A stretch of 64,000 nucleotides of DNA from positions 1 to 64,000 of the forward strand of contig JAFGYE010000056.1 of assembly GCA_016936255.1 (NCBI GenBank), written 5' to 3'. Origin of the DNA: Marinifilaceae bacterium. Lineage in GTDB: Bacteria > Bacteroidota > Bacteroidia > Bacteroidales > Marinifilaceae. The position numbers and the translations under genes are program-made. Under the pieces are notes generated by a model. It saw only the letters and a list, made by a program, of their open reading frames with translations, had not been told where the DNA came from and ran no database searches. Position 1 is the stretch's first letter; every line of letters starts with the position of its first letter. This document shows positions 27,600 to 37,328 of the stretch, one piece after another.

Positions 27600-30500
27600 T
27601 TAAAATGTTAATTCGATGCCGATCACGTATTTACGAACTGAAGGAGTGTTATATCCCTGAGTAAGTATACGTTTCATGTTATCAGAATAGGCAACTGCCG
27701 CATTTTCGTTTCCGTAAGAGTTGGTTTCCGGATCTAAACCGGTTTCTCTAGTATAAGGCGAGAACAACACAAATGGATTCTGTACAGTAGCATAAAGTCT
27801 TAATTTATCAAAACCAGCAGCCTCAATAATTTTTTGGCTGAAATTGTAACCAAGAGATAGAGAACGTATTTTTACATAAGATGCATCAAAATAACCTAAT
27901 GTACTGCCGTATTTAGGATTATCACCTGACTGACTACCTCCGGGAAGAGGATATTTGGCGCCAGTATTATCAGGCGTCCAATAATCAACATCTACATTAC
28001 CCCTACGTCCGGTTAACATGTTAAGGTAACCTCCTGACGAGTATAATGTACTGATGAGAGTCCCGCCATGTTGAAAAGCTCCAACCAAACTAAAATCAAA
28101 CCCTTTATACGCAACGCGAGTATTAAAACCACCCTGAAAATCAGGTTCAAGGTCCATTACCTGTAAATCTTCTGGTCCAATTTTTCTTGTAGGTATACCA
28201 TTTTCATCGTAATCACCATAATACTGAACCTTTATCATACCTATATTTCCTCCAGGTTCATATGATTGAAGGTTTGCATCACCTTCCTGCCAAATTCCTA
28301 TTCTTTTATAATCATAAACAACATTTATTGGATGTCCAACAAACCACCAGTTTCCTTCATCTCTAGTCTGTCCCGAAGCAAGAGAGGTTAATTTATTTTT
28401 ATTGGAATAAAAATTAACACCAACATCCCATGTCCAACCGTTTACATCATCCAGAATCACACCGTTAAGAGAAAGCTCCAATCCTTTATTTTCTGTGGTC
28501 CCAATATTTTGAGTTACACTTGAAACTCCTGATGTAGGAGGTAAACCAACACCTAACAGAACATCTTCCGTTTTCGTAATATAGTACTCGATAGCACCAC
28601 TCAATCGGTGATTCAAAAGCGCAAAATCCAAGCCATAATTCCAGGTTTTAGAAAATTCCCATCCTAAATCATTGTTAGGCAATTCTGTTACATAAGTTCC
28701 AGTAGAATAGGTAGTCCCATTATTATAGGGTCTGGTACTTAAAACACCTAGTGTAGCATATGGTTTTACAGATTGATTTGAAGTTTGTCCAAAACCAACC
28801 CGAAGTTTTAATGAATTTACTGCGGTGATATCAGACATAAAGGATTCGTTTGCGATATTCCAACCTACTGACAAAGCTGGGTATGTATGCCACTTATGTC
28901 CTTCTGCCAACCTTGAAGAAGCATCGGAACGTATTGTAGCACTAATCATATATCGATTATCATAGGAGTACATTGCACGTCCCATATAAGACATCAATCC
29001 ACTTTTTTCATAATTCTGATACTCCGGATTAACAGTAATTTCTCCTGCAGCACGGCCCAGATTATAAAATTGAAAAGCATCTGCTGGAATATCCTTAGCA
29101 GAAACATTAGAGCTATTATACAACGTTTCCTCCACAGAATACAAACCTACAACATTAATAGAATGTTTACCGAACCTACGGTCGTAGGTTAAAAGATTTT
29201 GAACTACCCAATTAGTATTTCGCGAGTTACTGATTCCGGCTGTAGAAACAGTGGTTGCATTAGAACTGCCTATACCCTCTCCGGTATAATTTCCATCGTT
29301 GGTCGTGCGTAAATTACCGGCAAGACTAATTCTATACTTTAAGCCTTCTACACCAGGTATTTTTACTTCAGCAAACAAGGTGTTATAAGAAGCAAATGCC
29401 TTTTTCTCATCAATGTATCTATCGCCTAAAGCATTTACAATATCTTTTGTCTGATTCCAGCTTTCATCTAATGGCATCTTTATGGTTCTTTTCCAATTAC
29501 CATCAGCATCATAAGGGTCCGCGATGGGAGACATACTTAAAACACCATACATACCCATTCCATTTTCACTCTTGGTATAATTATTATTTGTGCTAAAACC
29601 TATACGGAAATAACTACCTATTTCCTGATCAATAGAACCATGCAAAGTTAATCGGCTAAAATCCGTTCCTGGAGTTACAGCTTCTTCTTTGTAGAATCCA
29701 GTACTAAAGCTATAGCTTCCTTTTTCAGTACCACCTGTAAGCGCAATGTTATGATTGGTTACATTAGCGTTTCGATACCACAGATCCTGCCAATTTGTAT
29801 TTACATCATCGGCTTCATCCACTCCATTTGTATACTTATTGGCTAATTTACGTAATTCAACAAATTTGGATCCCTCCATCATTGGGTAGTCAGAAAAAAC
29901 AGTATTTATACCTTGATAACCATTATAGGTAACCTGAGCGCTTTTTCCTTTTTTCCCTGTTTTAGTGGTTACCATTATAACACCATTTGCACCACGCGAA
30001 CCATAAATAGCTGTTGCAGAAGCATCCTTAAGAATATCAATAGTCTTAATATCAGTAGGGTTGATATCGCTGATAGATCCCGAAAATGGCATTCCATCAA
30101 GTACCACCAAGGGGTCGTTATTGGCTGTTAGCGATCGTGACCCGCGAATACGAATCTGCATTAGTGCACCGGGTTTACTTGAGGTTTGCTGCATATTCAC
30201 ACCCGCTATACGTCCCTGTAAAGCTTGCGAAATATTTGCAGATGGCACTTCCCGCATCACTTCACCCTTAATATTAGCAACGGAACCCGTTACAGCTTCT
30301 TTACGTTGGGTACCATAACCAACAACTACTACTTCATTAAGGCCCACAACGTCCTCTTTTAAAGTAACATTAATTGTCGTTTGATTATTAACACTCACAA
30401 TCTCAGCTAAAAATCCAATGAACTGAAATTTCAACTGTGAATCTCCTGGCGCTTCCAAAGAATAGTTGCCATCTATATCCGTAATGGTTCCTTGGGTAGT

Positions 30501-30659
30501 TCCTACTATAGAAATGCTAACTCCTGGCAAGGGGACTCCCTTAACATCTTTAACTGTTCCTTGAAGCGATAAGCTTTGCGCCATTGCTCCAAAATGTACT
30601 GTTAGAAAGAGAAATAGCATAATAGCAATCACTTTCCTCTGTTGATAACACTTTTTCAT
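27600..30659 (-). CDS. SusC/RagA-family TonB-dependent oligosaccharide transporter
   Basis: The 1019-residue protein has a signal peptide (ending HFGAMAQ), a carboxypeptidase-D-like domain (LQGTVKDVKGVPLPGVSISIVGTT ... TDIDGNYSLEA), the linker NEVVVVGYGTQ, a plug (IRIRGSRSLTANNDPLVVLDGMPF ... ATAIYGSRGANGVIMVTTK), and a large barrel ending in VRKYVIGIELTF. It moves oligosaccharides into the periplasm with TonB energy. It lies between GH67 (45 bases upstream) and susD (13 bases downstream), so the three form one operon. It is the importer of the xylan system. Confidence 0.96.
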   Translation of the reverse strand: MKKCYQQRKVIAIMLFLFLTVHFGAMAQSLSLQGTVKDVKGVPLPGVSISIVGTTQGTITDIDGNYSLEAPGDSQLKFQFIGFLAEIVSVNNQTTINVTLKEDVVGLNEVVVVGYGTQRKEAVTGSVANIKGEVMREVPSANISQALQGRIAGVNMQQTSSKPGALMQIRIRGSRSLTANNDPLVVLDGMPFSGSISDINPTDIKTIDILKDASATAIYGSRGANGVIMVTTKTGKKGKSAQVTYNGYQGINTVFSDYPMMEGSKFVELRKLANKYTNGVDEADDVNTNWQDLWYRNANVTNHNIALTGGTEKGSYSFSTGFYKEEAVTPGTDFSRLTLHGSIDQEIGSYFRIGFSTNNNYTKSENGMGMYGVLSMSPIADPYDADGNWKRTIKMPLDESWNQTKDIVNALGDRYIDEKKAFASYNTLFAEVKIPGVEGLKYRISLAGNLRTTNDGNYTGEGIGSSNATTVSTAGISNSRNTNWVVQNLLTYDRRFGKHSINVVGLYSVEETLYNSSNVSAKDIPADAFQFYNLGRAAGEITVNPEYQNYEKSGLMSYMGRAMYSYDNRYMISATIRSDASSRLAEGHKWHTYPALSVGWNIANESFMSDITAVNSLKLRVGFGQTSNQSVKPYATLGVLSTRPYNNGTTYSTGTYVTELPNNDLGWEFSKTWNYGLDFALLNHRLSGAIEYYITKTEDVLLGVGLPPTSGVSSVTQNIGTTENKGLELSLNGVILDDVNGWTWDVGVNFYSNKNKLTSLASGQTRDEGNWWFVGHPINVVYDYKRIGIWQEGDANLQSYEPGGNIGMIKVQYYGDYDENGIPTRKIGPEDLQVMDLEPDFQGGFNTRVAYKGFDFSLVGAFQHGGTLISTLYSSGGYLNMLTGRRGNVDVDYWTPDNTGAKYPLPGGSQSGDNPKYGSTLGYFDASYVKIRSLSLGYNFSQKIIEAAGFDKLRLYATVQNPFVLFSPYTRETGLDPETNSYGNENAAVAYSDNMKRILTQGYNTPSVRKYVIGIELTF

Positions 30660-30704
30660 AAATTTAGAAATTGATTAATAAAACAATTTAGTAGTTAGTA
30701 ATCA

Positions 30705-32849
30705 TTAATTATGGTGAGTCATTGAAAATTTAAGCTTCTTAAGATCTTCCAATTTATTTTTAGGCTGATCCAGTTTCGAAGGAATTGCTTTGTGGGAAAA
30801 AGTTTGAAAATAAAGTAGACACGCATCCCTCCACCATATAGCTTCCTTCAATTGTATTGCCAATTTATTTTGTACATCATTAAATCTATTTTTATCCACT
30901 TTTGATTGAAGGGAATTCCAGACATATTGAAAATACTCTACCTGTTCAACACCTGCATTGTATCTGAAACACAATTCAGTCCATAAATCTCTCCCATTAT
31001 TTAATTCATAATCCCATGGTAAATGGTGAAACCATAACAAAAGTTCTTCCGGACAAAGTGCTGGATCATTATAAACTGATAGCAATGGTTCCGCATACTG
31101 ACTTACAGCATTACTTCCACTTGATGATCGGTTAAATCCAATACCGATACTATCTGCCTTATGGTAATAAGTAGGCAGCCAATCTGGTCTTGCACCGGAA
31201 ATCTCACACCAAGGCTCTGGACCGTGATGATGGTTCCATCCCATTAAATGATGTAATCCTAATGGTGTCATATAATTTACTGCCACTTCTCTGGATTCCA
31301 TCATTACACATGACATTTGATTCAGAAAATCCGGATCGTGTGAAAAGGTTTGCATTAACCACTCCATTGCAATTTTCCTGGCAGATAATTGATGATTCCA
31401 GGCCAAACGACCAAAAGCATACCAATTGGCCTGAGCAAAATGATGTCCGCACCAATTACTGTCTAAACCAATATTCGCAACACCTGCAATGGCTGTTATC
31501 GAATCGTTGTAAATAGATCCGTCAGTAAGCCTTGATATTGTAGAGTTTCTTCCTTTTGCGTAAGTGTCTGAGTTTAAAAACTCCTTAAACAATGTTCCCA
31601 AATAAACCAAGTGGTCCGAAAAACCCAAATATTCTTGTGTAATCTGCAATTCCGGCATCAGGGTAGTGTGCTGCATTGTACCAAACAAAGGACTGAGTGG
31701 CTCTCGGGGCTGAAAGTCAACAGGGCCGTTTTTCACTTGAAGTATTACATTTTTGCGAAATTTCCCATCCAGAGGTTTAAATTCATCATAAGCTTGTTTA
31801 GCGCGATCGTTTCCGTTGGAATTGTAAACAAAGGCTCTCCACATTACAATCCCTCCATGTGGTTTTAAAGCGTCGGCAAGCATATTGGCACCATCAGCAT
31901 GTATTCTTCCAAAATCCTGAGGACCAGGCAGTCCTTCAGAGTTTGCTTTCACTAAAAAACCGCCAAAATCAGGAATTAATGAATAGATCTCATTGGCCTT
32001 CTCCTTCCACCAATTCTGTACTTCTTCTTTTAAAGGATCAGAATTCTCTAATCCGCCTAATGCACTTGGAGAGGAAAAATTAATAGACAAGTAAACTTTT
32101 ATTCCGTATGGGCGAAAAGTATTTGCTAACACTTTTACTTTTTCCAGATATTCCGGTTTCAAAATATCAGGTTTCGCATTAACGTTATTCAATACAGTTC
32201 CATTAATACCTATTGATGCATTTGCCTTAGCATATTCCGCATATCGCGGACTGATCTTTTCCGGAAGCTCTTCCCATTGCCAAAGAGAATGACCTGCATA
32301 ACCTCTTTCAACAGTTCCATCCAGATTATCCCAATGATTAAGAATTCTCCGTTGGTAGGAAGGTATTTCAACTATGTCAAAATTACTTTTTGCTATGTTA
32401 TTCGTTTGCAGGAATCTTAAATAATGATACGTGCCATATAATGCTCCTAAATCTGTATTTGCAATAATTATGGTATTATTACCGGCAACTGTTCTTATGA
32501 TATAACCATCATTTCCTAATGCAATTAATTCTTCATTCTTAAAGTAAACTGATAAATCTTTTTGATTGGATGTGCCAACACATAAAACATTTGAATTCAA
32601 TTCGCTTATCTGCTTCACCTCCTTATTATACAATTTATCAAAACCATTTTTGAGTTCTTTATTAATGATAGCGAAGGTTGGAGATATTTGCGGCATATAT
32701 ATAAATGAAGGGCAAGCAAATTGTCCTTCATTGTTTGTTTCTGAATGTGTAAACCATAATGCAGAACCATCCAATTTATTTTGACTTGAAGCCCAATTTC
32801 CCAAAGTCATAAAACACAAAAAGATGATTAAGAAATATTTAGTAAGCAT
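30705..32849 (-). CDS. GH67 alpha-glucuronidase, secreted
   Basis: The 714-residue enzyme has a signal peptide (MLTKYFLIIFLCFMTLGNWASSQ). GH67 landmarks are DGSALWFTH near the N-terminus, RILNHWDNLDGTVERGYAG, IPDFGGFLVKANSEGLPGPQDFGR, MQHTTLMPELQITQEYLG, and the C-terminal LGLHHLMGWNHHHGPEPW. GH67 releases 4-O-methylglucuronate or glucuronate from the non-reducing-end xylose of aldouronic acids. The signal peptide predicts a periplasmic site, so the freed uronate would need inner-membrane transport. It is the first gene of the susCD operon, downstream of the second phased GTTACA array and divergent from the HTCS gene. Confidence 0.95.
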   Translation of the reverse strand: MLTKYFLIIFLCFMTLGNWASSQNKLDGSALWFTHSETNNEGQFACPSFIYMPQISPTFAIINKELKNGFDKLYNKEVKQISELNSNVLCVGTSNQKDLSVYFKNEELIALGNDGYIIRTVAGNNTIIIANTDLGALYGTYHYLRFLQTNNIAKSNFDIVEIPSYQRRILNHWDNLDGTVERGYAGHSLWQWEELPEKISPRYAEYAKANASIGINGTVLNNVNAKPDILKPEYLEKVKVLANTFRPYGIKVYLSINFSSPSALGGLENSDPLKEEVQNWWKEKANEIYSLIPDFGGFLVKANSEGLPGPQDFGRIHADGANMLADALKPHGGIVMWRAFVYNSNGNDRAKQAYDEFKPLDGKFRKNVILQVKNGPVDFQPREPLSPLFGTMQHTTLMPELQITQEYLGFSDHLVYLGTLFKEFLNSDTYAKGRNSTISRLTDGSIYNDSITAIAGVANIGLDSNWCGHHFAQANWYAFGRLAWNHQLSARKIAMEWLMQTFSHDPDFLNQMSCVMMESREVAVNYMTPLGLHHLMGWNHHHGPEPWCEISGARPDWLPTYYHKADSIGIGFNRSSSGSNAVSQYAEPLLSVYNDPALCPEELLLWFHHLPWDYELNNGRDLWTELCFRYNAGVEQVEYFQYVWNSLQSKVDKNRFNDVQNKLAIQLKEAIWWRDACLLYFQTFSHKAIPSKLDQPKNKLEDLKKLKFSMTHHN

Positions 32850-33021
32850 ACTGACTGTTTTTTGGTTTATTAAGAATTAAATTCTGGTACTCTTTTATTT
32901 ATTAATTTTCACTTTTTCAACTCAAGCTTTAATTAAGGCATAATAATACCATTCTTTATTTCAGGTGATAATTTCCATAGTATAAAGGTATGTATTGCAT
33001 CTTTGCGACTAAAACACACTG

Positions 33022-33090
33022 GTTACAAACTATTTCCTATTAGTTACTGCCTATTACACATTTGTTACATTAACTTTCCTATTGGTTACA
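33022..33090. promoter_or_regulatory. Second set of four phased GTTAC repeats, candidate HTCS operator
   Basis: GTTAC(A/T) occurs at 33022, 33043, 33064 and 33085, with exact 21-bp steps and the same orientation as the array at 19714. Copies two and four are preceded by TTTCCTATTRGTTAC. The array lies in the divergent region between the GH67-susCD operon (start 173 bases to the left) and the HTCS gene (77 bases to the right), so it could serve either or both. Confidence 0.62.
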
Positions 33091-33166
33091 TTGCTGCATT
33101 ATCAGTAAATTACAGATGAAAAATTTCACGCACTTTAGTATTTTTTAATATTTTTAGACACTCTTA

Positions 33167-36100
33167 ATGAAAACTGATAATATTATGCGTTTTAAAATAT
33201 ACTTTACCCTTCTTCTTATCCTGCTTTCAAACTTTATTTTTTCACAAAAAAAAAAATTATTTGACTATAATGAAGGATTGTCAAATAGTCTTATAAATCA
33301 GGTTTATCAGGATCATTTGGGTTTCTTATGGGTAGCTACTGAAGATGGATTAAATCAATTTGACGGAATAAAATTCAAGTCTCATACCAATAACATTAAT
33401 CTCAGCAACACATTAAAAAATAATTTTGTAACTGCAGTAACCGAAGATCACAAGGGAAATTTATGGGTTGCACAAATTAATGGATTGCAAATATACAAAC
33501 ATGAAACTGAATCTTTTCAAGAAATAGAATTGGCTCTGTCGCATCAAAAAGATCATCTGTTTATATCTTCCATTATAACATCCTCAAATGGTGATGTTTG
33601 GTTAACAACAACGGGGCATGGATTAATTCGAATAGATAAAAACACCCAAAAACCAGATTATTGCGAAAAACTAAACGAACAATTAGGCAAGCATGATCTG
33701 GTAGATATTTTTGAAGACAAAGAAGGAATATTATGGATCGCTTCCAATCAAAGTTTAAATTCGTTTGATCCCGCAACTAAAAAAATTAAGAATTTTACTT
33801 TATCCAAACACAATCAAACATTCTTCTCAAACAAAGAAATATCATGCATCTGCGAAGGAGATCAGAACATTATTTATATCGGATTTTTAAACGGCGGATT
33901 AGCTCAAATAAATAAACAAACCGAAATTGTTAATCAAATAAACTCTGCAAATCAAAATGAAAATAATTTGCCGGTAAAAGAGATTCTTTTTGATTCAAAA
34001 AATCGTTTATGGGTTGGCACGGATGGTTTTGGCCTAAAGCTGTTAAACAAAGAATCAAATCAATTGGAAAACTACACCACCGTAAATGCCTCTTTCGACT
34101 TTTTAAAGAGTAAAATTCATTCTATTATCGAAGATAATGAGGGTAATATTTGGCTTGGTATTTTTCAAAAAGGCATTTATTTACTGCCTGTATCACAAGA
34201 AACATTTAAGACCTACGGATACAAAGCCTTTGATCAGAATAGTATCGGATCAAACTGTATAACAGCAATCGATGGAAATGAAAAAGAACTTTGGATTGCA
34301 ACCGATGGAGATGGCCTGTACTATTTGGATCGATTAACTAAAAAAGTAAAACACATCCCGTTAAAAAATGAAAGCGGAAATTTCGTTGGAGAAAATATTT
34401 TAACCTTATACAATGATTCAAATGACTATCTATGGCTGGGCAGATTCATAAATGGCCTTATCAGATATGATAAGAAAAATCGAACCTTTAAAACCTTTAC
34501 ATCTAAAAAGAATAACGCCTCGGGCAAAGCCTACAATAAAATCACATCAATTACAAAAAACAATCATGACCAATTGATTATAGGAACCTTAGGCGATGGA
34601 ATATGCAGATTCGATACTCAAAAAGAACTATACTACGATGGACTCGATATTCCAGACTCATTAAATGAAAAAATCCCAAAATGGATACTTTGTGTTTATA
34701 TCGATAAAGACCAAAATTTATGGATTGGAACCTATGTAGGACTCTTTCATGTAAACTTAAAAAGGAAATCATTAACTCAGTATTCGAAAGAAAATGGACT
34801 TCTAAAAAATAATACTGTAGACTGCATTCTTGCTGACAGCAAAAATAACATATGGATAGGCACCTACGAAGGCTTGGCGAAAATAAACACCAGCAATTCA
34901 ACATCGGTATTTTATGATGTCAGCGATGGTTTGTGCAACAACGTGATATGCTCATTAATTAAAGATGAATACAACCAATTATGGATTGGCACACACAACG
35001 GTTTATCGCGGTTCAACCCTGAAGATGAAACTTTTACCAATTATTATTCTCATGACGGAATTCAGGCAAATGAATTTTCGAGAAACGCAGCTTTTAAGTC
35101 AGACAAACAGGAGCTGTTTTTCGGTGGCATAAATGGAATAACTCAAATCAGCAAAGACTATGCAACTATCAGCAGGGAAGTGAGAGATGTTATTCTGACT
35201 GAATTTTTAAGTTTCGATAAACCAGTGAAAATTGGTGACAAATCGGGTGAGCACGTAATATTAGATAAATCGATAGTGCTTGAAGATACGATTAGACTGC
35301 GCGAACAGGATAATGTATTTTCGATTGGATTTACTTCAACCGATTTTGCGAATCAAACAGCTGTTTCTTACGAATATATAATGGAAGGCTTTGATTTGAG
35401 CTGGAACGTAACAAACTCAACCAACAAAAGGGCTACCTACACCAATTTAAATCATGGAACCTATACTTTTTCGGTACGCGCCGTTGATAAAGAGAACCTC
35501 TCAACGCCAAGAAAACTTACCATTATCATCTATCCTCCCTGGTATAAAATGCTTTGGGCAAAAATTTTATGGACACTATTGATCGGCACGTTTTTCTATG
35601 GAATATTTCTGCTATACATGGAGAAAGTGAAACGCCTGCACGCCGAAAAGGTGAATGAAATGAAAATGCAGTTTTTCATCAATATATCACACGAAATTAA
35701 AACTCCCTTATCGCTAATATTAGATCCACTAGAAAAATTAATCAAACAAAATTTTGATGAGAAAAACTCAAGGCTGTTCTTTATAATGCAGCAAAACACC
35801 AATAGAATATACCGTTTGGTTAGTCAAATGATGGATGTGAGACGAATTGACAAAGGACAGATTCTTATAAAATTTCAACAAACAAACATCTACAGCTTTA
35901 TTAAGGAGATAGCTCAATCTTTCGAACTGTTAGCCAACGATAAGAACATATCCTTCAGTATAACTACCAGCGATCCGGATATTGAGGTATGGATAGATCC
36001 TCTGAATTTTGAAAAGGTTATTTTCAACCTATTATCAAATGCCTTTAAATTTACACTTTCGGGAGGTGAGATTGAATTAAGTATCGCTAAAGAAATCATT

Positions 36101-37249
36101 GAAAAAGGAAATCATCAGCATGAACAGGTAAAAATTTCTGTAAGCGATACAGGTGTTGGAATTAAGGAAAGTGAAATTGAGCGAATTTTTGATCGCTTTT
36201 ACCAAGTTTATTCGCCGGATACAAAACACTCAACAGGTACAGGCATCGGCTTGCATCTTTCCCGCTCTTTAGTCAGTTTACACAAAGGTAAACTTTTGGC
36301 GGAAAACCGTAACGACAGAACAGGAAGCCGATTCATCATTGCCCTTCCTCTCGGAAATGAGCATCTCTCCCCAAAAGATCTTATAACAGAAACAACAGCT
36401 CTTCCTGTGGCTGCAAATAAGTATACTCCGCAGGTATCCAAAGAAAACATCCAAATTCCCATTGATAAAAACGTAAAACGCAAAACCAATTACAAGGTAA
36501 TGATTGTTGATGATGAAGTTGACATCAGAAACTATCTGTACAATGAATTATCTACTTATTATAAAGTAGTGGCGTGCGAAAATGGGAGAAAAGCTCATGA
36601 GATTTTATTGGATGAAAAACCAGATCTTATCCTTAGTGATATTATGATGCCGGAAATGGATGGAATCACTTTGTGTAAAAGAGTTAAAGCAAATATTTTA
36701 ACGAACCATATTCCTGTTATTTTGCTTACTGCACTTTCTAAGGAAGAAAACGAAATAGAAGGCATTGAAACGGGTGCCGACATGTATTTGGTAAAACCTT
36801 TCAAAAGTGAATTTATCCTTAAGATGATTTCTAATATTTTAGAAAACCGGAAAAAAATATATAGCAAGTTACAGCCTAAGGCAGAACATGAAATAGAGAA
36901 TATTGAAATAAAATCGCACGACGAAATATTGATGCAAAAAGTAATGGACATTATTAAAGATAACATCTCTAACAGTGAGTTAAATGTTGAGATGCTGGCC
37001 GATGGTGTTGGAATAAGCAGAGTACATATGCATCGAAAATTAAAAGAACTAACCAATCAATCGGCTCGTGATTTTATCAAAAACATTCGGATGAAACAGG
37101 CAGCCTATCTGCTTACAACAAGTAAAATTAACATCGGAGAAATCGGTTATGCGATTGGGTATTCCAATTTATCACATTTTTCAAAATCTTTTAAAGCTTA
37201 TTATGGTGTGTCACCTAAAGAATATTCATCAAAGCAACACGAGAGTTGA
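33167..37249 (+). CDS. Hybrid two-component system sensor-regulator (HTCS) for xylan
   Basis: The 1360-residue protein (alternative ATG at 33185) has a signal-anchor start, then about 14 propeller repeats (GFLWVATEDGLNQFDG, NLWVAQINGLQIY, NLWIGTYVGLFHV) in the periplasm. A Y_Y_Y domain is at ~725-785 and a membrane segment at ~793-818. A histidine kinase follows with His842 in NISHEIKTPLSL and an ATPase domain (NLLSNAFKFT, DTGVGI, GTGIGLHLSRSL). Then come a receiver with phospho-acceptor Asp1158 in LSDIMMPEMDG and a C-terminal AraC-type helix-turn-helix (IGEIGYAIGYSNLSHFSKSFKAYYG). HTCS proteins sense oligosaccharides and activate the adjacent PUL. It diverges from GH67-susCD, and the phased repeats in between are its likely target. 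Confidence 0.96.
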   Translation: MKTDNIMRFKIYFTLLLILLSNFIFSQKKKLFDYNEGLSNSLINQVYQDHLGFLWVATEDGLNQFDGIKFKSHTNNINLSNTLKNNFVTAVTEDHKGNLWVAQINGLQIYKHETESFQEIELALSHQKDHLFISSIITSSNGDVWLTTTGHGLIRIDKNTQKPDYCEKLNEQLGKHDLVDIFEDKEGILWIASNQSLNSFDPATKKIKNFTLSKHNQTFFSNKEISCICEGDQNIIYIGFLNGGLAQINKQTEIVNQINSANQNENNLPVKEILFDSKNRLWVGTDGFGLKLLNKESNQLENYTTVNASFDFLKSKIHSIIEDNEGNIWLGIFQKGIYLLPVSQETFKTYGYKAFDQNSIGSNCITAIDGNEKELWIATDGDGLYYLDRLTKKVKHIPLKNESGNFVGENILTLYNDSNDYLWLGRFINGLIRYDKKNRTFKTFTSKKNNASGKAYNKITSITKNNHDQLIIGTLGDGICRFDTQKELYYDGLDIPDSLNEKIPKWILCVYIDKDQNLWIGTYVGLFHVNLKRKSLTQYSKENGLLKNNTVDCILADSKNNIWIGTYEGLAKINTSNSTSVFYDVSDGLCNNVICSLIKDEYNQLWIGTHNGLSRFNPEDETFTNYYSHDGIQANEFSRNAAFKSDKQELFFGGINGITQISKDYATISREVRDVILTEFLSFDKPVKIGDKSGEHVILDKSIVLEDTIRLREQDNVFSIGFTSTDFANQTAVSYEYIMEGFDLSWNVTNSTNKRATYTNLNHGTYTFSVRAVDKENLSTPRKLTIIIYPPWYKMLWAKILWTLLIGTFFYGIFLLYMEKVKRLHAEKVNEMKMQFFINISHEIKTPLSLILDPLEKLIKQNFDEKNSRLFFIMQQNTNRIYRLVSQMMDVRRIDKGQILIKFQQTNIYSFIKEIAQSFELLANDKNISFSITTSDPDIEVWIDPLNFEKVIFNLLSNAFKFTLSGGEIELSIAKEIIEKGNHQHEQVKISVSDTGVGIKESEIERIFDRFYQVYSPDTKHSTGTGIGLHLSRSLVSLHKGKLLAENRNDRTGSRFIIALPLGNEHLSPKDLITETTALPVAANKYTPQVSKENIQIPIDKNVKRKTNYKVMIVDDEVDIRNYLYNELSTYYKVVACENGRKAHEILLDEKPDLILSDIMMPEMDGITLCKRVKANILTNHIPVILLTALSKEENEIEGIETGADMYLVKPFKSEFILKMISNILENRKKIYSKLQPKAEHEIENIEIKSHDEILMQKVMDIIKDNISNSELNVEMLADGVGISRVHMHRKLKELTNQSARDFIKNIRMKQAAYLLTTSKINIGEIGYAIGYSNLSHFSKSFKAYYGVSPKEYSSKQHES

Positions 37250-37275
37250 AAAATCTTAATTCATTTTAATAAAAT

Positions 37276-37307
37276 AAAAAAGATGAACCGTTGGGTTCAT
37301 CTTTTTT
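37276..37307. terminator. Bidirectional terminator between HTCS and rha operon
   Basis: AAAAAAGATGAACC and its exact complement enclose the 4-base loop GTTG. The stem has A and T runs at its ends, so it can terminate both the rightward HTCS transcript and the leftward rha operon. Confidence 0.85.
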
Positions 37308-37328
37308 GCTTTATAATACTGATTCAAA

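Noticed and set aside
33167-35500. Regular repeats in the HTCS gene as a possible repeat element
   Set aside because: They encode the propeller blades of the sensor domain and are protein repeats, not a DNA repeat.
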